DNA of 64,000 nt. Source: DASXZH01 sp036502005. Lineage in GTDB: Bacteria; Armatimonadota; Fimbriimonadia; Fimbriimonadales; Fimbriimonadaceae. A program made the position numbers and the translations under genes. The stretch is from positions 29,682 through 93,681 of the forward strand of contig DASXZH010000068.1 in assembly GCA_036502005.1 (NCBI GenBank), in the 5' to 3' direction. This document shows positions 60,511 through 64,000 of the stretch, one piece after another (positions within the stretch are counted from its first letter, which is position 1; each line of letters starts with the position of its first letter). The notes beneath the pieces were generated by a model. It searched no databases. It saw only the letters and a program-made list of their open reading frames with translations, and was not told where the DNA came from.

Positions 60511-61107
60511 ATGACCCTACTCGATCTTGAGCCAGTTCACCACGCGTTTTCTACGGTTCTTGCCAACTTTAAGGACCTTGTTCGCGACCGCACGCTTACG
60601 CGGAAAGGCGGGAAGGGGGAAGATCTTTATAATTTTTGTAAGGTGGTTGAGCAGATCGGAGCGACGGGCGAGATCGTGCGTGCGAAGACGGCTTTGTTGG
60701 CGAGGGGAAACTCGGATCCGCAGTATGCTCGGCAGCTTTTTGAGGCGCTGTTCAAACAGGCCAGGGAAGTTCGGGCATGTTTGGAACTGTCGGCAAGTTC
60801 CTCGGGGCCGTATAGAGCTTGGCTGGATAACGAGGAATTGGAGGCTATTTCCACTGCTCTCGATCTTCCCGTTTTACTTGTTTCTGATGCCGATTCTTTG
60901 AGGAAGTTATTGCTTAAGACTGAGCCCGGTGAGCGGGCGATCAAAGGGCCCGAGGATATAGCGGAGCGACTTATAAGCCTTGGCGATAACGGCCAAGCCT
61001 CGAGGGAGGTTTTGCAGCTTACGGCCGCCGTTAAGACCCGGGTGGGCAAAGAACGAGACCCCGGCGACGGGCGCGTTATGACGGTGAAACCGAGAAAAGG
61101 GGGGTGA
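60511..61107 (+). CDS. Unknown helical protein
   Basis: A 198-residue, mostly helical soluble protein: DLEPVHHAFSTVLANFKDLVRDRTL, GEDLYNFCKVVEQIGATGEIVRAKTALLARGNSDPQYARQLFEALFKQAREVRACLELS. The C-terminal 30 residues are basic. I do not recognise a family. It ends 7 bp before tRNA-Lys on the opposite strand. Possible -10 TACACA at 60497 (8 nt before ATG). Confidence 0.55.
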   Translation: MTLLDLEPVHHAFSTVLANFKDLVRDRTLTRKGGKGEDLYNFCKVVEQIGATGEIVRAKTALLARGNSDPQYARQLFEALFKQAREVRACLELSASSSGPYRAWLDNEELEAISTALDLPVLLVSDADSLRKLLLKTEPGERAIKGPEDIAERLISLGDNGQASREVLQLTAAVKTRVGKERDPGDGRVMTVKPRKGG

Positions 61108-61113
61108 GGGAGT

Positions 61114-61189
<76 letters not shown>

Positions 61190-61308
61190 ACTGCTTCCAA
61201 TTTTAGCCCAAACGGAGTCTTCTTCGCGACGGCGACCTTCAATCATGTTCCAAGAGCTGGGTAAGGAGCCGCGGGTATGGCCCCTGCCCAGCTTTTGAGC
61301 GCGCGTGC

Positions 61309-61629
61309 TTAGAGCGGACCGGATGGTGCCGCGTAAGTCAAGTTTCCATAATCATCGTACACGATAACTTCTCCGTTATCGAAAATATAAGTAGCGTAGA
61401 CGGGCTGGAAACCAGGATCGCCGATGTTCTAGAAGTCGAATCGGTTTCAAATTTACCTCCGGCCACACCGTGCTCTGGTTGTTGTTACTACCCCCATTGT
61501 TAAAATATCCGCACAATTCGCTCGCTCAATCTGAACCCCGGCTGCTCCATTGCCGCCGCATCCGGTGAGGATTTGGACGCCAGTTGCTGCAGCCGAACCG
61601 AGATTGGTTTTGATCAAGTTGGCTTTCAT
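61309..61629 (-). pseudogene. Decayed lipoprotein gene
   Basis: ATG 61629 opens a frame (KANLIKTNLGSAAATGVQ…) with lipobox ILTGCGGNGA, then closes after 58 codons at a TAA. In another frame the text continues GYFNNGGSNNNQSTVWPEVN, and back in the first frame, after an amber codon, NIGDPGFQPVYATYIFDNGE…PSGPL ends at TAA (61309-61311). Two frame changes plus an internal stop suggest decay, though sequencing error cannot be excluded. Its upstream GGACTCGTAATGAAA is identical to that of the gene at 61674-63782. Confidence 0.5.
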
Positions 61630-61673
61630 TACGAGTCCTTTTTGGTTGTCCCGTGTGGGTTGGAGTCATGGTA

Positions 61674-63782
61674 TCAAGGAAATCGGGAAATACCACCAGG
61701 AAGCTTGGGGGTCAGTAGGCCCGCCACGCCGAGATAGTAGTCGGTGCCGACTTTAGGATTTTGAGTCTGAACCGCGATCTGCCCGTTGGAGTTAATGTGG
61801 GTCGCCGAAACGATTGTCATTCCCAAGCTGGGATCGATTAGCTGATTCAGATTCAGAAATCCGGTCGACGCCGACCAATAGAACCCATATTGGTGATAGC
61901 CGCCGTCGGGCGAATAGTTGCCAACCGCCTGGCCGTTAGCGTTCAAGCCAGTTACGGCACCGGCGAAGCCAAGATCGGTGACCTTGCTTCCGTCGGCGGA
62001 GACGTAACCTGCATGGCCGTTAGTTAATGTTCCCAGCCACTCGCCATTTGCGCCGCTGTTGTAATAGCTGACCCCCGATAGGATTTTGTAGATCGCCGTC
62101 CAATCAAACACGCTCAGGGATCCATCAACCCATTTCCAGTACACCGCGCTGTTGCTGGTCGATGAGCCCAGGTATCCGTAAACCGCATTTATCGGTTTAT
62201 GGAAGTCATGAACTTGATTAAACTGGCCGGTACCTGCTGTTTCGCCGATTGCGGTGTATTTTCCGCCAGTATAGGCAAACGCCCCAACTGAGTCCTCGAC
62301 GCCAAGTTCAGAGAGCTGACCCTCTACAATTAGCTTTCCGGAGTTGGTGATCCCGTCGACTATAACCGAATCGCAGTTCGGAGGAAGGCCGGGCTTCTGA
62401 GGGAATCCACCCCCGATCACGAACGGTAGTGAGTAGTCTTCGCTACCGTTGAAAAGAGTGATCTCACCCGCTATGACGCCGCCGTTGTTTACGCTCGTGG
62501 CGCTCGCTGACAAAGTCGAGCCGAATGCTCCGAGATCGACAAGGCCCTCGCTTGCAGTCCACATAAACGCATGGGTTACGCCGCCCGAGGATGCTTCAGC
62601 ACCTCCGACTAGCTCGCCCGAGTCGTTCAAGTCGTTCGCCACCGAGTTTGTGTTCGGCGCTAAGAGGCCGACCACGTCGAGCGTGTAGGCAGGAATGGCA
62701 ACGTGTGAAACGGGGGACAAGTACCCGGGATCGCCCGCAGGTTGGCCGATATACACAAAGGAAGTGAGAACAGGAAGGGTCGGGTACTCGGTGCTGGCAC
62801 CCAAGACTTGCGGCGGCGTGGCCGTCGTTGTAAATTTAAAGCCGCTGACGGTGGCTCCCGGGGCCAGCGCAGTAGCTGTTCGCCATAGAATCGAATATCC
62901 GTCCGTGGTTCCCTTATGGCCGACCGTTGGATACCATCCGGCAGCGGAGCCCATCGTAGCAGGGTTGAGAGGTAAAAGATTCTTCTGCGCCATGCCATCG
63001 CCGGCAAACCAGAAAGATTCTATCGGCAGCCTTCCTGTGTTTGTGAGGGATAGGTTGTAGGTATAGGTGGCGCCGCTCAGAGTCCAAGTTAGTTTTGCGG
63101 CTCCCATCGCGGTCGCCAAGACTTTGATGGTCGCAGTTTTGATGACGGCCCCATCCTTTACGGTGATAGTTACGATCGGCTCCGATGTTACGGTGTGGGC
63201 GCTCAAGGCTAGGCTAACCGAGGTAGTCTGCGGAAGCACCTTTACAGATGCCGGCGCGGTGATTGAAACGCTGCTGCTGCTGACGGAAAGGACGATTCCG
63301 CTGGGACCGGCCTTACCGTTTAGGACAGCGGATTCAAGCGCAGGAACCCAGGTTCCATAAACGCTTGCCGAAAGGCTTAGACTCGATAGGGTTGCTGGGT
63401 TAATCTCCAGAGAGGCGGTCTTCGTTACTCCACCGGCAGAAGCCGAAATTAGAACTGCTGTCGAAGCATCGACTCCAAGAGTGGTAACCGTGAACGCCGC
63501 CGTGCTCGCTGTTGCTCCAACAGTTACGGAAGCCGGAACGACAGCATTCTTACTGTTGCTTGCCAGCGCGACGACAGTTCCCCCAGTTGGCGCGGCCTCG
63601 TTCAGGTGAACGGTTGCCGTGACAGGATTTCCGCCAACAACTGTGCTCGCGCTGAGAGTTACGCTTGAGACTGCGGGTGCTGTGGCCTTGTGCCCAAACG
63701 TTATTGTGGGAACTGCGAGGGCCAGAATGACCAAAAATGTGTTCAGGTGAGAAAAGGCTGTTCTTCGAGAGCTGGTTTTCAT
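61674..63782 (-). CDS. Secreted Ig-like and HAF-repeat surface protein
   Basis: A 702-residue secreted protein. Signal peptide (HLNTFLVILALAVPTITFG), then Ser/Thr/Val/Ala-rich Ig-like beta-sandwiches, about residues 30-230 (AVSSVTLSASTVVGGNPVTATV…). From about 360 to 660 are HAF-type repeats: HAFMWTASEGLVDLGAFGSTLSASATSVNNGGVIAG and YHQYGFYWSASTGFLNLNQLID. Such proteins are usually cell-surface or extracellular. The 5' flank is duplicated at the decayed gene behind it. No sorting motif is visible. Confidence 0.85.
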   Translation of the reverse strand: MKTSSRRTAFSHLNTFLVILALAVPTITFGHKATAPAVSSVTLSASTVVGGNPVTATVHLNEAAPTGGTVVALASNSKNAVVPASVTVGATASTAAFTVTTLGVDASTAVLISASAGGVTKTASLEINPATLSSLSLSASVYGTWVPALESAVLNGKAGPSGIVLSVSSSSVSITAPASVKVLPQTTSVSLALSAHTVTSEPIVTITVKDGAVIKTATIKVLATAMGAAKLTWTLSGATYTYNLSLTNTGRLPIESFWFAGDGMAQKNLLPLNPATMGSAAGWYPTVGHKGTTDGYSILWRTATALAPGATVSGFKFTTTATPPQVLGASTEYPTLPVLTSFVYIGQPAGDPGYLSPVSHVAIPAYTLDVVGLLAPNTNSVANDLNDSGELVGGAEASSGGVTHAFMWTASEGLVDLGAFGSTLSASATSVNNGGVIAGEITLFNGSEDYSLPFVIGGGFPQKPGLPPNCDSVIVDGITNSGKLIVEGQLSELGVEDSVGAFAYTGGKYTAIGETAGTGQFNQVHDFHKPINAVYGYLGSSTSNSAVYWKWVDGSLSVFDWTAIYKILSGVSYYNSGANGEWLGTLTNGHAGYVSADGSKVTDLGFAGAVTGLNANGQAVGNYSPDGGYHQYGFYWSASTGFLNLNQLIDPSLGMTIVSATHINSNGQIAVQTQNPKVGTDYYLGVAGLLTPKLPGGISRFP

Positions 63783-63906
63783 TACGAGTCCTTCTGCTCA
63801 CCCAGAGTTGGCAAGCTGATATCATCGTATCAAGGGTTCGTGAATTATCGTGAAATGAGAGTTTTAATGTAGACATTTGTTTCAGGTCTTGGGTTAAATC
63901 TACTGC

Positions 63907-64000
63907 ATGGACATATCTGAAGCATTGCTTGAATCTTGGGACCGGCAGAGCCGAATCGTGAACGCAATGGCATCACGTGTGGATGAATCGAACCGGAAGG
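63907..64000 (+). CDS. DinB-like protein, 3' end beyond window
   Basis: ATG 63907 starts a frame of 31 codons (DISEALLESWDRQSRIVNAM…) running off the window. The start resembles DinB/YfiT-like metal-binding proteins (AW-x-R-xx-xx motif at the beginning), but too little is seen for certainty. TAAATC 6 nt upstream fits the leaderless pattern. Confidence 0.35.
   Translation, partial: MDISEALLESWDRQSRIVNAMASRVDESNRK

Overview
Bacterial chromosome, moderately GC-rich and gene-dense, with one accessory island. No rRNA or lineage marker is present. Two features suggest an Armatimonadota (Fimbriimonadia-like) organism, but this is a guess. First, many genes appear leaderless, with a TANNNT box 6-8 nt before the start codon. 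Second, the intergenic DNA is full of 7-bp-period repeats and GC-rich palindromes.

Layout. 1-9.5 kb: a Tat-type lipoprotein cut by the window edge, an alpha/beta hydrolase, a DUF559 nuclease gene bracketed by inverted repeats, a GH78-like protein, PlsC, DoxX, a UPF0158 protein and an M20 amidohydrolase. 9.6-24.4 kb: a deacetylase-like protein, MurJ, a Wzm/Wzt polysaccharide exporter, a secreted GH78 rhamnosidase translationally coupled to an orphan HicB, AhpD-like, ScoB, OsmC, GAF and TPR proteins, and tRNA-Ser immediately followed by a lytic transglycosylase. 24.6-32.6 kb: accessory/defence island delimited on the left by three copies of a ~150-220 bp repeat. It holds a DUF433/DUF5615 toxin-antitoxin pair, a HEPN protein with a small overlapping partner, a ParB-like plus Dam-type methyltransferase pair, and, divergent from these, a three-gene operon of two nucleoside-deoxyribosyltransferase-like proteins and a TIR-like effector. 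That operon is the best candidate for an undescribed system. 32.7-44.7 kb: mutS with an in-frame repeat insertion of about 200 codons, a GT2 glycosyltransferase, a lipoprotein, and a six-gene leftward operon (folK, two GspF/PilC-like genes, a DnaJ-domain membrane protein, malate/lactate dehydrogenase, zinc-ribbon coiled-coil protein). 45-64 kb: housekeeping genes (DEAD-box helicase, ferredoxin-NADP reductase-like, deoB, trpG/pabA, CNNM/CorC-type, Fic, Y-family polymerase, SARP-like regulator, SanA-like, PoxB-like), tRNA-Lys, a decayed lipoprotein gene, an Ig-like/HAF-repeat surface protein and the start of a DinB-like gene.

The most unusual general feature is the heptanucleotide repeat families. 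Stop-free versions (GTCGAAA, ATCGAAA) lie inside the reading frames of mutS and a GH78-like gene, while versions containing stop codons (GGTAAAC, GTGATAA, TTCTAAG) lie between genes.
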